A DNA stretch of 64,000 nucleotides, taken from NCBI GenBank assembly GCA_035627375.1, contig DASPLX010000006.1, positions 32,924 through 96,923 of the forward strand. The letters run 5' to 3'. Below, piece by piece: positions 43,913 to 53,182 of the stretch. The DNA is from DASPLX01 sp035627375 (lineage in GTDB: Bacteria > Pseudomonadota > Gammaproteobacteria > Burkholderiales > Burkholderiaceae_D). The position numbers and the translations under genes were made by a program. Position 1 is the first letter of the stretch, and the number at the start of each line of letters is the position of its first letter. Under the pieces are notes generated by a model. The model saw only the letters and a program-made list of their open reading frames with translations, made no database searches and was not told where the DNA came from.

Positions 43913-46900
43913 TCAGCATGCCAGCGTGGCCGTGACGCTATGGCGGTTGATCGCTTCGGCGACGGCATCGATATGCGGCTTGCGCATGATGCCGTAGTGC
44001 GTCGTTTCGAGGCGGCGCCAGGTGACGAGCCGGCCCGAGCACGCCTGCCACAAGGCCTGGTGCGCCGCGCCGGCGGCAAGAGCAGGCGGCAGGTCGGGCA
44101 CGGTTTCGACGGCGACGAATACATGGCTGGCGGACGCCGCGACGCGGGGCACATCGAACCCGGCCATGCCGGCGAGATTCCGGCGGCAGGTCCGCGTCAG
44201 GCTTTCGACATAGCGCCGCGCCTCGGCGGCCAACGGTGCCGCCTCGCCCCGCTCGGGCTCCGGGCGCATCGCTTGCGCCGCCTCCGGCAGGCGCTGCCTC
44301 AGCTCGTGCAGGAAGGTAGCCTCGATCTGCTCTTCCGAATACGCCGCGAAATGCGGGCCGGACCCGGGCGGCGGCGGATCGATCAGATACAGCTCGGAAA
44401 CCGGCGTGCCCGCCGCCTCGGCCAGCGCGCCCATCGCCTGGGCGACCCAGGCGCCGAACGACCAGCCGCACAGATGCCATTGCCAGTCGCCGGCGGGAAA
44501 ATCCTTGCGCAACGCCGCCAGATACTGCCGCGCCCGTTCCGCGACGCTCCACTGCGGCGCATCCGGTCGCGACAGCGCCGGATCGGCGATCAGGCATACG
44601 GTCAGGGATGGATCGAGCAGCGAAACCAGCTCGCGGTACGCCTGGATATCGCCGCCCACCGGATGGATCAAGCAAAGCACGTTTTGCGAACCTCCGGTTT
44701 GCCACACTTCCAGGGGAACCGGCGCGGCATCGTCGCCGGCCCGTTTCCGGCCATGCGTCAAGTCCAGTATCTCGGCGAGACTGACCTTGTGGCTCAATTG
44801 GGATAGCGCGATCTTCGCGCCGAAGCGCGCCTCCAGTTCGCCGACCAGATCCAAGAGCGTCAGCGAATCCGCGCCCAGGTCGTACAGCGACGCTTGCTCG
44901 TCCAGCCGATCGACGCCAAGCCAGCGGCAGAGGCAGGCCTGCAGGTGGTCCCGCATATCGCCGTGCCCGGCAGGCTTCTCCGCCGGCGGCGCGGCATCGG
45001 CGCTCGCCTCATAGAATCGGCGCGCCTGCGCCAGCGCCGTGGTCGACACCAGGAGCTGCGGCAACTGGAGCCGCAAGGCGCGCAGGAAGACGCGCGTCCC
45101 TTCGTCCGGCGTCAAACCCAGCGCCAGATGCGCCCGGTGCTGGCGATTTCCCTGCAAGGCGCGCTGCGCCATCCCGACATCGCGCCAGATATCCCAGTCG
45201 ATGCTCAAGCGCAGCGTCCGTTCGTCATCCGACGCCCGGTAGCTGGCGAAGCCGTCAAGCACGCCGTTGGCGGCGGCATAGTCGAATTGGCCGACGCCGC
45301 CGAACAAGGCGGACATCGATGAGCAGTACGCCGCGAAGCGCGGCTTGCAGGCGCGAATAAGGGCCTCGACCAGCAGCGCGCCTTGCAGCTTCGGCCGCGT
45401 CCCTTGCCGCATCGCCGCGGCGTCGCGCCGGACCACCAGGTTGCCGGCGGCGACGCCGGCCGCATGGATGACGCCGTGGATGCGCGGCGCCTGCGCTTGC
45501 AAGCGATCCAGCAAGCGCAGGTATTGCCCGGCATCGGTCAGATCGGCCGCCAGCGGCACGACCCGGTCCGCCCATTGCCGCAAGGTTTCGGGCATGCCGC
45601 CGGTACGCGACAGCAGGATCACGCGGCCGCGCGGCCGCGCGAGGAGGCTGGCGGCGATGCTGCTGCCGATGCCGCCGCTGCCGCCCAGGATGACATAGGT
45701 GCCGTCGTCGTCGAGCAAGGGGTCGTCTTCATGCTCGCCCTCATGCCGCAAGGGCAGCAGCGCGGGTTGCCAAAGATAGCCGTTGCGCAGCGCCAGCCGG
45801 CGCGGCAATGCCTCGGGAGCGGCCAGGAGCGGCAAGATGTCCGCCAGGTTCCGCGCCAGGTCGGCGTCGGGCAGATCCAGCCAATGGCAGCGCACGCCGA
45901 GCTCTTGCGGCACGACCTCGTTGGCGCCGCACAGCAGACCCAGTTCGGGACGGGATACGCAACCGTCGACGGCCTGCGCCCGGTAGGAAAGCCACCATGC
46001 GCGCAACGCCGGTTGCGCCGATCCTGCCGGCAAGCGCGCCGGCAGCGCGGCCCAGGCCTGCAGCAGCGCGGCCGGACTGTCGAGGCAAGCCCATTGCGCG
46101 CGCTGCATGCTGTCCTCGTGCACCGCGCCGCGCACCGACAACGGCAAGCCATGCAGCCAGTCGATGCCGCCGCCTTCGCATTCGCCCTCGCCGCCGCACA
46201 GCGCCAGCAATTGCCCGATCGATTGCGCGTCGGTCGGGTTCACCGCGTAGCGGTCTTGCGCGAGGCGCGCGAACGCGGCGCGCGGCACGGCTTCGATCAC
46301 GCGTGCATAGGCCCGGCGCAACATCCGCAACGCCTCCTGCGGCAACGGGTCGTCAAGCAGGACGACCAGGGTGCGCGCCGTGCGTTTCACCGTCTCCGTT
46401 CCCGCGCGCCTCGCGCGCAGCCACTGGCGCTGATGCAGCCAGGCGGCCTCGGGCAGCTTCGACAATCCGGCTTGCTGCGCAGGCGGCTCGGACGACGCCT
46501 CGGGCCTGCGCGCGAAATCGAAATCCGCCAGCTCGAATGCCGGCGGCGGGAAATTCCACGGCGCCGGCGCCGGGCCGGCCGGCCAGGTCAAATCGTCGCC
46601 GTTCAGCCAAGCGGCGACCAGCGCGGATGGCGTCAGGCCCGCCGCCGATAGCGCGCCCTCCGCGCCACTTGCGCGGCGCGCTTCCTCCCGCGCCGGAACT
46701 TCGGCCGGCGCCGCCGAGCGCAGCCAGGCGATCGCCTCCTCGGCATCGCGGCAGACGGCGGCCATGCGCCAGCGATGCGCGCCGCGCCCCGCCTGCAAGT
46801 GACGCAGCACCTGCGGATAGGTCGCCGGATGGCGCGACAGGTAATCGGCGATGCGCGCCGCATCCTGGCGCACGGCGGCCCCGCTGCGGCCGGAGATCAG

Positions 46901-49900
46901 CAAGCAAGGCAGATCCGTGCCGCGCGGCGCGGACTCCGGCGCCTGCTCGACGATGACATGCGCGTTGGTGCCGCCGATGCCGAAACTGCTGACCGCCGCG
47001 ATGCGGCGGCGCCCGGGCGGCCATGGCGTCGCGGCCGTCGGAATGTAGAACGGCGACAAGCGCTCGCCGATCTGGGCATTGATCCGGTCGAAATCGACGT
47101 TCGGCGGAATTTGCCCGTGATATACCGCGAGCGCAGCCCGGATCAGGCCGGCGACGCCCGCCGCCGCCCCGAGATGGCCGATCTGGCTCTTGACCGACGC
47201 CAGCGCGCACTGATTGTCTTCCGGCACGTCGAATGCCTGGCGCAAGGCGCTGACTTCGATCGGATCGCCCAGCCTGGTGCCGGTCCCGTGCGCCTCCACG
47301 TAACCGATATCCCTGCCGGCATGGCCGCTGCGCCGCAAGGCGGCGCGGATGACTTCCCGTTGCCCGGCGACCGAGGGTGCGGTGTAGCTGAGCTTGTCCG
47401 CCCCATCGTTGTTGACGGCCGAGCCCGCCAGCACGGCATAGACATGGTCGCCATCCTCGATGGCGCGGCGCAAGGGCTTCAGCACGACCACGCCCACGCC
47501 GCTGCCGCCGATCGTGCCGCTGGCGTCGTCGCTGAAAGGACGGCAATGGCCGTCTTTCGAAAAGATATGCTGCGGCCGGTAGCGGTAGCCGCCGCTCAGC
47601 AAGGTATCGACCAGCACGCCGCCGACCAGCATGACGTCGCTGTCGCCTTGCCGCAATTGGCCGGCGGCGACATGCACGGCGATCAGGGAGCTGGCGCATG
47701 CGGCTTGCACCGTCAGCGCCGGTCCCGACAGATTCAGGTGATAGGCGACCTTGGTGGCGAGAAAATCCTTGTCGTGATGCAGCGCCATCTGGAAACCGTC
47801 GGGCATCTGCACCGGGTCGCCTTCGGTCAGCATCGATTGGAAATACGTGTTTTCCCCGCAGCTGGCGACCAGGCCGATGCACTGCGCGGATGTATCGCCG
47901 ATGCCCGCGTGCGCCAGCGCCTGCACGCAACACATCAGCAGATGCCGCTGCTGCGGATCCATCAGGCGCGCTTCTTGCCGGCTGATGCCGAAGTAGTCCG
48001 GATCGAACGCCAGCAGGCCGTTCATCTGGCTGCGCGCGCCGACCTTCCCCGGCTCGGTCTCGAAATGCGTCATCCCGCGCCGCCCGGCCGCGACCATCTC
48101 CCAGAATTCGGCCAGGTCGTCCGCGCCGGGCAGCCTCACCGCCATGCCGACGATGGCGACCTGGCCGTCATCCGCCGCGCGTTCCGGTTCCGGTTCCGGT
48201 TTCGGTTCCGCTTCCGCGGCGCCGGGCCGCTCGCCCAGGAATCGCGCCAGCCGGCGGATCGTGACATGCTCGAACAGATCCGGAATCGTGAACGGCGTGC
48301 TCAGTTCCGCGCTGCAGCGCAGGTGATAACGCATCAGGCCCAGGCTGCTCGCGCCGGCATCGAAGAAGCTCTGGTCGGGTGCGATCGGCCGTCCGATCAC
48401 CGCTTCGAACAATTCCGACAGGCGGCTTTCGAGCGCCGTCAGCCGATGCTGCCGCGCCGGCATGCCGGGTTCCAGGTCCGCGCCCGGCGCCTCCAAGATC
48501 TGTCGCCGGTCCAGCTTCCCGCTGGCGGTGCGCGGCATCGCCGGCACGAGCCGGAAGCGGTGGATCTTCACGTAGCCGGGCAGCAAGCCGGCAAGATGCC
48601 GTTGCAAGGCCTCGGAGGTGGGTGCTTCGCCATGGCACTGCAGGCAGGCGATGAGTTCGCCGCCCGCCTTGTCGCGCACGACCGCCGCGTTCGACACCGC
48701 CGGATGCTGCAACAGCGCGGCTTCTATCTGCCCCAGCTCCAGGCGATGCCCGCTGATCTTGATCTGCTGATCGTCGCGCTCCAGGAAATGCAACAAGCCG
48801 TCGCGGTCGAAGCATGCCAGGTCGCCGGTGCGATAGAACACCGTCGGCTCGGCGTCATGGCCGTTGCCGGGCAGCGATACGAAGCGGGCCCGGTTCAATT
48901 CCTCGCCGCCGAGATAGCAAGGCGAGGCCATCAAGCCGCCGATCAGCAGCCGCCCTTGGCAGCCGGCGGGCACCGGCTGATCCCATTCATCCACCACCCG
49001 CAGCCATGCGTTGGCGATCGGACGACCGATGGACGGCCGGCCGGGCCATCGCGCAGGATCGCCCGCCAGGCACAGGCTGCTCACGACATGGGTTTCGGTC
49101 GGGCCATAGTGATTGAACAGCCGCGCTTGCGGCAACCGCGCGAACCAGCGGCGGATGGCGTCGGTGCAGAGCAATTGCTCGCCGGCGGTGACGACTTCGG
49201 TCAGGTGCGAGGGATAGCAGCGCGCATTGACGCCGTGTTCGGCCAGCATCTGCAACGCCACGTAAGGCATGAAGATGCGCTGTATCTTCGCCTGCTCCAG
49301 GTAACGCAGCAAGGCTTGCGCATCCTGGCGCCAGATCGGCGAAATCAGATGCAGGCTGGCGCCCGCGCAGAGCGTGCTGAAGATTTCCTGGAACGAGACG
49401 TCGAACGACAGCATCGAGAATTGCATCGTCGTCGCGCTCGCCGCCATGCCGCCGCCGTCGCGCTGCCACTGCAGCAGGTTGCACAGGGTCCGGTCATGGA
49501 CCTGGACGCCTTTCGGCACCCCGGTCGAACCCGAGGTGAACAGCGTGTAGAGCGGCCGCGTCGCCGCGCGAACGGCAGGCAAGGCGCGCGCCGCGGGCAG
49601 CGTGTCGAGCGACAGGACATGGCGCGGCGCGCCGGCGCCGTCCAGCCTGGCCAAGGCTTCCAACCGGTCTTCCTGCACCAGGATGCACGCCGGGTCGATC
49701 TGCTCGAGCACCTGCTTGAGCATGCGCTCCGGGTAGGCGGGGTCCAGCGGCACGATCGTGACATTCAAGCGCGCCAGCGCGACCAGCGCCACGATATGCT
49801 CGACCGAAGCCTCCAGATAGAGCGCGACGCAGCACGGCTCGTCCCGCTCCGGCCGCAGGCCGTAACGGGACACCAGTTCGCCGGCCAAGGCTTCCGCGTA

Positions 49901-52900
49901 GGCATCCAGTTCCGCGTAGCGGACCTGGCGCCGGCGGTCGACCAGCGCGACGGCCTGCGGCGTGAGGCGCACCTGGTGGGCGAACCAATCGGCGATGCGC
50001 TCGAACACGAGCGGCGCCGTTTCGCCGCGTCCGCATTCCGGCAAGGCGCGGCGGCAGGGCTGCGCCAATGCGTTCAGCGTGACTGCGCTTTCGGAAGCCG
50101 CGCAATCCAGCGCCCGCAGGAACACCTCCGCCATGGCGCGGACTTCCTGCTCCGCGAAATAGTCGCCGGCATACTCCCACAGGCAAGCCATGCCGTCCGC
50201 CGTCTCGACCACCGACAGCGAAAGCGGGCATTTCGCCTGCGCGGGCTGCAGCCACAGCGGGCGCGCTTCGCAATCCGCGAGCCTCAATGCCGAGAACTCG
50301 GTGTTTTCGAGGACGAACATGAAGTCGAACAGCGCGCCGCCGGCGGCGGAATGCTGCGGCAGATCCGCCACCGCATCGGCCAGCAAGACTTCCTGCCGCT
50401 CCAGCACCTGTTGCGCCGCGCCCGCGAGCTGCCGCAGTTGCGCACGCAGTTCCGCTTGCCCGTCGAGGTGCGCCGGAATCAACACGGTATTGGCGAACAT
50501 GCCGACGCTGCGGTCGAATGCCTGGATCGGGCGGTTGGTCACCGGGCTCGCGATGCGCGGATGGGCGCGCCCGGTCGCCGCGAAGATGCTGAATGCATAC
50601 AAACCGATCAAGAGCTGGAAGCGGGTCAAACCCATCCGCGCGCCGAGCCGGTCGAGCGCCGCTCGGCGCGCGGCGTCGATATCTTCCCGCAGCAACCGTC
50701 CCTGGAATGCCGCCGTCGGATACATCGGCGTCAGCGGCGCTTCGATGTTCTCCTGCGCGGCGTAGAACGCTTTCAATGCGAGACGGTGGTCGCGGTAAGC
50801 CTCGGACGCGGTCCATTCCGCTTGCCAGCGGCCGAAGGCCAGCGGCGTCGGCGCGGCGTCCGCATCGTCGGCGGCCGTGCCTGCCAGCGCCGCCGCGTAA
50901 TGCGCGGACAGCGCCTGGAACAGCACATTGAGCGACCAGCCGTCGACGGCGATGTGATGCGTATGCAGCAGCAAGACGCCGCCCTCGGCGGCGGCCGGCA
51001 ACCAATATGCCTGCAACAGCCGCGGATTGCCGAGGTCGAACGGCGTCGCCGCGATATGGCGTACGAACGCCATCCGGCTTGCCTCGTCATGGCAGCCGGC
51101 GGCGGCTTCGAAGCAGCAAGGATCGTAGGGCTCCGCGACGGCTTGCAGCAGACCGTCCGCATCGGCGACGAAGGCCGTGCGCAAGGCGGGAAAGGCACGC
51201 ACCACTCGCCGCAAGGCTTCGGCCAAGGCCGCCGGATCGACCTTGCCGTCGATCTGGAAAGCCAGCGGAACGTTGTACGCCGTCGAGGAAGGATTCTGTT
51301 GCTGCAACAGCCAAAGGCGCTGCTGCTCCGACGTCGCCGGCGCGACCGTTTCCTGCCGCGGCGGCAGCGCCGGATAGACGCTCCCCGACCGCGCCTTCCC
51401 CGCCTCGATGGCGGCGGCGAGCTGTTCGAAGGTCTGGCGCAATATCGCGGTTTGCGGCAAATCGCATTGCCAGCGGCGCAGCACTTCGAAACGCAGGCGC
51501 AAGGCCTTGAGCGAATCGCCACCGTGGCTGATCCAGGTGCCATGCAAATGCACATCCGGCGCCGCGAGTATCTCGCCGATCAGTGTCAGCACGATTTGCT
51601 GCCACGGCGTGCAGTCGACCGGGGCGGCATGCGGGCGCCACGGCGCGATCGCGCGCGCGAACAAGGCGGCCTTGTCCACCTTGCCGTTCGCATTCAGCGG
51701 CAGCGCATCGACCAGGTAGATGCCGTGCGGATGCATGTAGGAAGGCAGCGTCGCTTCAAGATGGCGCGCGAATTCCTCGAACGGCAATTCGGCCTGCAGG
51801 ACCAGGTAGGCATGCAATTCGTTGACGCCCGGACTTTCCGCATAACGGACGCCGACATAGGCCAGCTTGACCGCCGGATGCAGCAGGATCTTCCGTTCCA
51901 GTTCCTCGGGCTCGACCCGGAATCCGCGCACCTTGACTTGCCGGTCGATGCGTCCGACATACTCGATCAGCCCGTCGCCGTTGCGGCGCACCAGGTCCCC
52001 GGTCCGGTAATAACGGGTCCGCCCCTCTTCCGGCCACGACGGCCGCACGAACTTGCGGGCGGTCTCCTGCTCCAGGTTGCGATAGCCGCAAGCCAAGCCC
52101 TCGCCGGACAGGTACAGCTCCGCGTTCTCGCCCTCTTCCGCCGGGCGTGTCCCGTCCACGATCAGCGCCATGCCGGTTCCCGGCAAGCCGCCGCCGAGCG
52201 GCACCACCGCCCCCTGGAAATCGCGCGGGATCGGGTAAGACAATGCGAAGGTGGTGCATTCGGTCGGGCCGTAGACGTTGAATATCCGGGTCGGGCTCGC
52301 CGGGTTGTCGCGGTACCACCGCCGGATCACGCCGGCATTGAGCTGCTCGCCGCCGACCAGGACCTGGCCGACGGTCGAAAAGCAGGTCGGATGGCGGTCG
52401 ACGATCGCGTTGAACAGCGAAACGGTCATGAACAGCGTATCGATGTCCGATCCCCGCAGCTTTTCCGCCAGGCGATGCGGCGCCTGCATCTCGTCGTCCG
52501 AGAAGATCACGCAGCATCCGCCGGTCAGCAAGGGCACCCAGACTTCGAAACTGAGCGCGTCGAACGCCGGGTTGGAGCAGCATGCGTAGCGGTCGCCGCG
52601 CCGGATGCGGATATAGCCGGGCCGGGCCAGGCGCAGGATGCCGGCATCCGCGACCAGCACGCCTTTCGGCTGCCCGGTGGTGCCGGAGGTATAGAAGATG
52701 AACGAATATGGGGCGGCCGGTTCCGGCAGGCCCAGCTCGGCATCCGCGCGCTCCTCGATCAGCGAACCGACCGGCGACGCCTGCATCCCGCAGCCGGCCG
52801 CCGCTTCCGGAAGCCATGCCTCCGCATCGTCGGCATGCAGCAAGACCGCGCTGCCCGAATCCGCCAGCATGTGGCGCACGCGTTCGGCCGGGCTTTGCCG

Positions 52901-53170
52901 ATCGATCGGCACCACGACGGCGCCGGCCTTCAAGATGCCCAGCATCGCGGCCACCAGTTGCCAGGAGCGCGGCAGGCACACGGCCACCGCCTGCCCGGCC
53001 CGCAGGCCCCGGCGCGCCAGCGCATGCGCGATGCGGGTGGCGGCCGCGTCGAGGGCGGCATAGTCGAGCCGCAGGTCGCCGTCGATGACGGCGATCGCCT
53101 CCGGCGCAAGCCGCGCCTGCGCGGCCACGGCGCGCGCCAATGCGGCATCGCTGATCGTATTCAAGTTCAT
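43913..53170 (-). CDS. hybrid NRPS-PKS: A-T-C-A-T-KS-KR-T-TE, no acyltransferase
   Basis: 3,085 residues, 12 nt after the preceding synthetase. Domains: A1 from the very N-terminus with no C domain; T1 (SHGGDSLKAL, ~550); C (HHIAVDGWS, ~740); A2 (FTSGSTGVPKG, ~1215); T2 (GASSLGLM, ~1605); KS from ~1668 with AACASSL (~1825), EAHGTGT and KSQIGHLGAAAG; ~400 residues lacking any GHSxG acyltransferase; KR (VILGGSGGIGSS ~2493, catalytic S/Y ~2620); T3 (LGADSLTLLDL, ~2765); TE (CGWSFGAW ~2900, THYGIM ~3060). Specificity letters read by eye: A1 D-A-F-F-L-G-V-T-F-K (closest to branched aliphatic, Ile-like), A2 D-V-Q-F-V-A-H-V-V-K (close to the published Pro code). The KS extends with a malonyl unit loaded in trans, KR reduces, TE releases. 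The layout suggests it can start a chain by itself. Confidence 0.95.
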   Translation of the reverse strand: MNLNTISDAALARAVAAQARLAPEAIAVIDGDLRLDYAALDAAATRIAHALARRGLRAGQAVAVCLPRSWQLVAAMLGILKAGAVVVPIDRQSPAERVRHMLADSGSAVLLHADDAEAWLPEAAAGCGMQASPVGSLIEERADAELGLPEPAAPYSFIFYTSGTTGQPKGVLVADAGILRLARPGYIRIRRGDRYACCSNPAFDALSFEVWVPLLTGGCCVIFSDDEMQAPHRLAEKLRGSDIDTLFMTVSLFNAIVDRHPTCFSTVGQVLVGGEQLNAGVIRRWYRDNPASPTRIFNVYGPTECTTFALSYPIPRDFQGAVVPLGGGLPGTGMALIVDGTRPAEEGENAELYLSGEGLACGYRNLEQETARKFVRPSWPEEGRTRYYRTGDLVRRNGDGLIEYVGRIDRQVKVRGFRVEPEELERKILLHPAVKLAYVGVRYAESPGVNELHAYLVLQAELPFEEFARHLEATLPSYMHPHGIYLVDALPLNANGKVDKAALFARAIAPWRPHAAPVDCTPWQQIVLTLIGEILAAPDVHLHGTWISHGGDSLKALRLRFEVLRRWQCDLPQTAILRQTFEQLAAAIEAGKARSGSVYPALPPRQETVAPATSEQQRLWLLQQQNPSSTAYNVPLAFQIDGKVDPAALAEALRRVVRAFPALRTAFVADADGLLQAVAEPYDPCCFEAAAGCHDEASRMAFVRHIAATPFDLGNPRLLQAYWLPAAAEGGVLLLHTHHIAVDGWSLNVLFQALSAHYAAALAGTAADDADAAPTPLAFGRWQAEWTASEAYRDHRLALKAFYAAQENIEAPLTPMYPTAAFQGRLLREDIDAARRAALDRLGARMGLTRFQLLIGLYAFSIFAATGRAHPRIASPVTNRPIQAFDRSVGMFANTVLIPAHLDGQAELRAQLRQLAGAAQQVLERQEVLLADAVADLPQHSAAGGALFDFMFVLENTEFSALRLADCEARPLWLQPAQAKCPLSLSVVETADGMACLWEYAGDYFAEQEVRAMAEVFLRALDCAASESAVTLNALAQPCRRALPECGRGETAPLVFERIADWFAHQVRLTPQAVALVDRRRQVRYAELDAYAEALAGELVSRYGLRPERDEPCCVALYLEASVEHIVALVALARLNVTIVPLDPAYPERMLKQVLEQIDPACILVQEDRLEALARLDGAGAPRHVLSLDTLPAARALPAVRAATRPLYTLFTSGSTGVPKGVQVHDRTLCNLLQWQRDGGGMAASATTMQFSMLSFDVSFQEIFSTLCAGASLHLISPIWRQDAQALLRYLEQAKIQRIFMPYVALQMLAEHGVNARCYPSHLTEVVTAGEQLLCTDAIRRWFARLPQARLFNHYGPTETHVVSSLCLAGDPARWPGRPSIGRPIANAWLRVVDEWDQPVPAGCQGRLLIGGLMASPCYLGGEELNRARFVSLPGNGHDAEPTVFYRTGDLACFDRDGLLHFLERDDQQIKISGHRLELGQIEAALLQHPAVSNAAVVRDKAGGELIACLQCHGEAPTSEALQRHLAGLLPGYVKIHRFRLVPAMPRTASGKLDRRQILEAPGADLEPGMPARQHRLTALESRLSELFEAVIGRPIAPDQSFFDAGASSLGLMRYHLRCSAELSTPFTIPDLFEHVTIRRLARFLGERPGAAEAEPKPEPEPERAADDGQVAIVGMAVRLPGADDLAEFWEMVAAGRRGMTHFETEPGKVGARSQMNGLLAFDPDYFGISRQEARLMDPQQRHLLMCCVQALAHAGIGDTSAQCIGLVASCGENTYFQSMLTEGDPVQMPDGFQMALHHDKDFLATKVAYHLNLSGPALTVQAACASSLIAVHVAAGQLRQGDSDVMLVGGVLVDTLLSGGYRYRPQHIFSKDGHCRPFSDDASGTIGGSGVGVVVLKPLRRAIEDGDHVYAVLAGSAVNNDGADKLSYTAPSVAGQREVIRAALRRSGHAGRDIGYVEAHGTGTRLGDPIEVSALRQAFDVPEDNQCALASVKSQIGHLGAAAGVAGLIRAALAVYHGQIPPNVDFDRINAQIGERLSPFYIPTAATPWPPGRRRIAAVSSFGIGGTNAHVIVEQAPESAPRGTDLPCLLISGRSGAAVRQDAARIADYLSRHPATYPQVLRHLQAGRGAHRWRMAAVCRDAEEAIAWLRSAAPAEVPAREEARRASGAEGALSAAGLTPSALVAAWLNGDDLTWPAGPAPAPWNFPPPAFELADFDFARRPEASSEPPAQQAGLSKLPEAAWLHQRQWLRARRAGTETVKRTARTLVVLLDDPLPQEALRMLRRAYARVIEAVPRAAFARLAQDRYAVNPTDAQSIGQLLALCGGEGECEGGGIDWLHGLPLSVRGAVHEDSMQRAQWACLDSPAALLQAWAALPARLPAGSAQPALRAWWLSYRAQAVDGCVSRPELGLLCGANEVVPQELGVRCHWLDLPDADLARNLADILPLLAAPEALPRRLALRNGYLWQPALLPLRHEGEHEDDPLLDDDGTYVILGGSGGIGSSIAASLLARPRGRVILLSRTGGMPETLRQWADRVVPLAADLTDAGQYLRLLDRLQAQAPRIHGVIHAAGVAAGNLVVRRDAAAMRQGTRPKLQGALLVEALIRACKPRFAAYCSSMSALFGGVGQFDYAAANGVLDGFASYRASDDERTLRLSIDWDIWRDVGMAQRALQGNRQHRAHLALGLTPDEGTRVFLRALRLQLPQLLVSTTALAQARRFYEASADAAPPAEKPAGHGDMRDHLQACLCRWLGVDRLDEQASLYDLGADSLTLLDLVGELEARFGAKIALSQLSHKVSLAEILDLTHGRKRAGDDAAPVPLEVWQTGGSQNVLCLIHPVGGDIQAYRELVSLLDPSLTVCLIADPALSRPDAPQWSVAERARQYLAALRKDFPAGDWQWHLCGWSFGAWVAQAMGALAEAAGTPVSELYLIDPPPPGSGPHFAAYSEEQIEATFLHELRQRLPEAAQAMRPEPERGEAAPLAAEARRYVESLTRTCRRNLAGMAGFDVPRVAASASHVFVAVETVPDLPPALAAGAAHQALWQACSGRLVTWRRLETTHYGIMRKPHIDAVAEAINRHSVTATLAC

Positions 53171-53182
53171 CCTCTCTACCTT

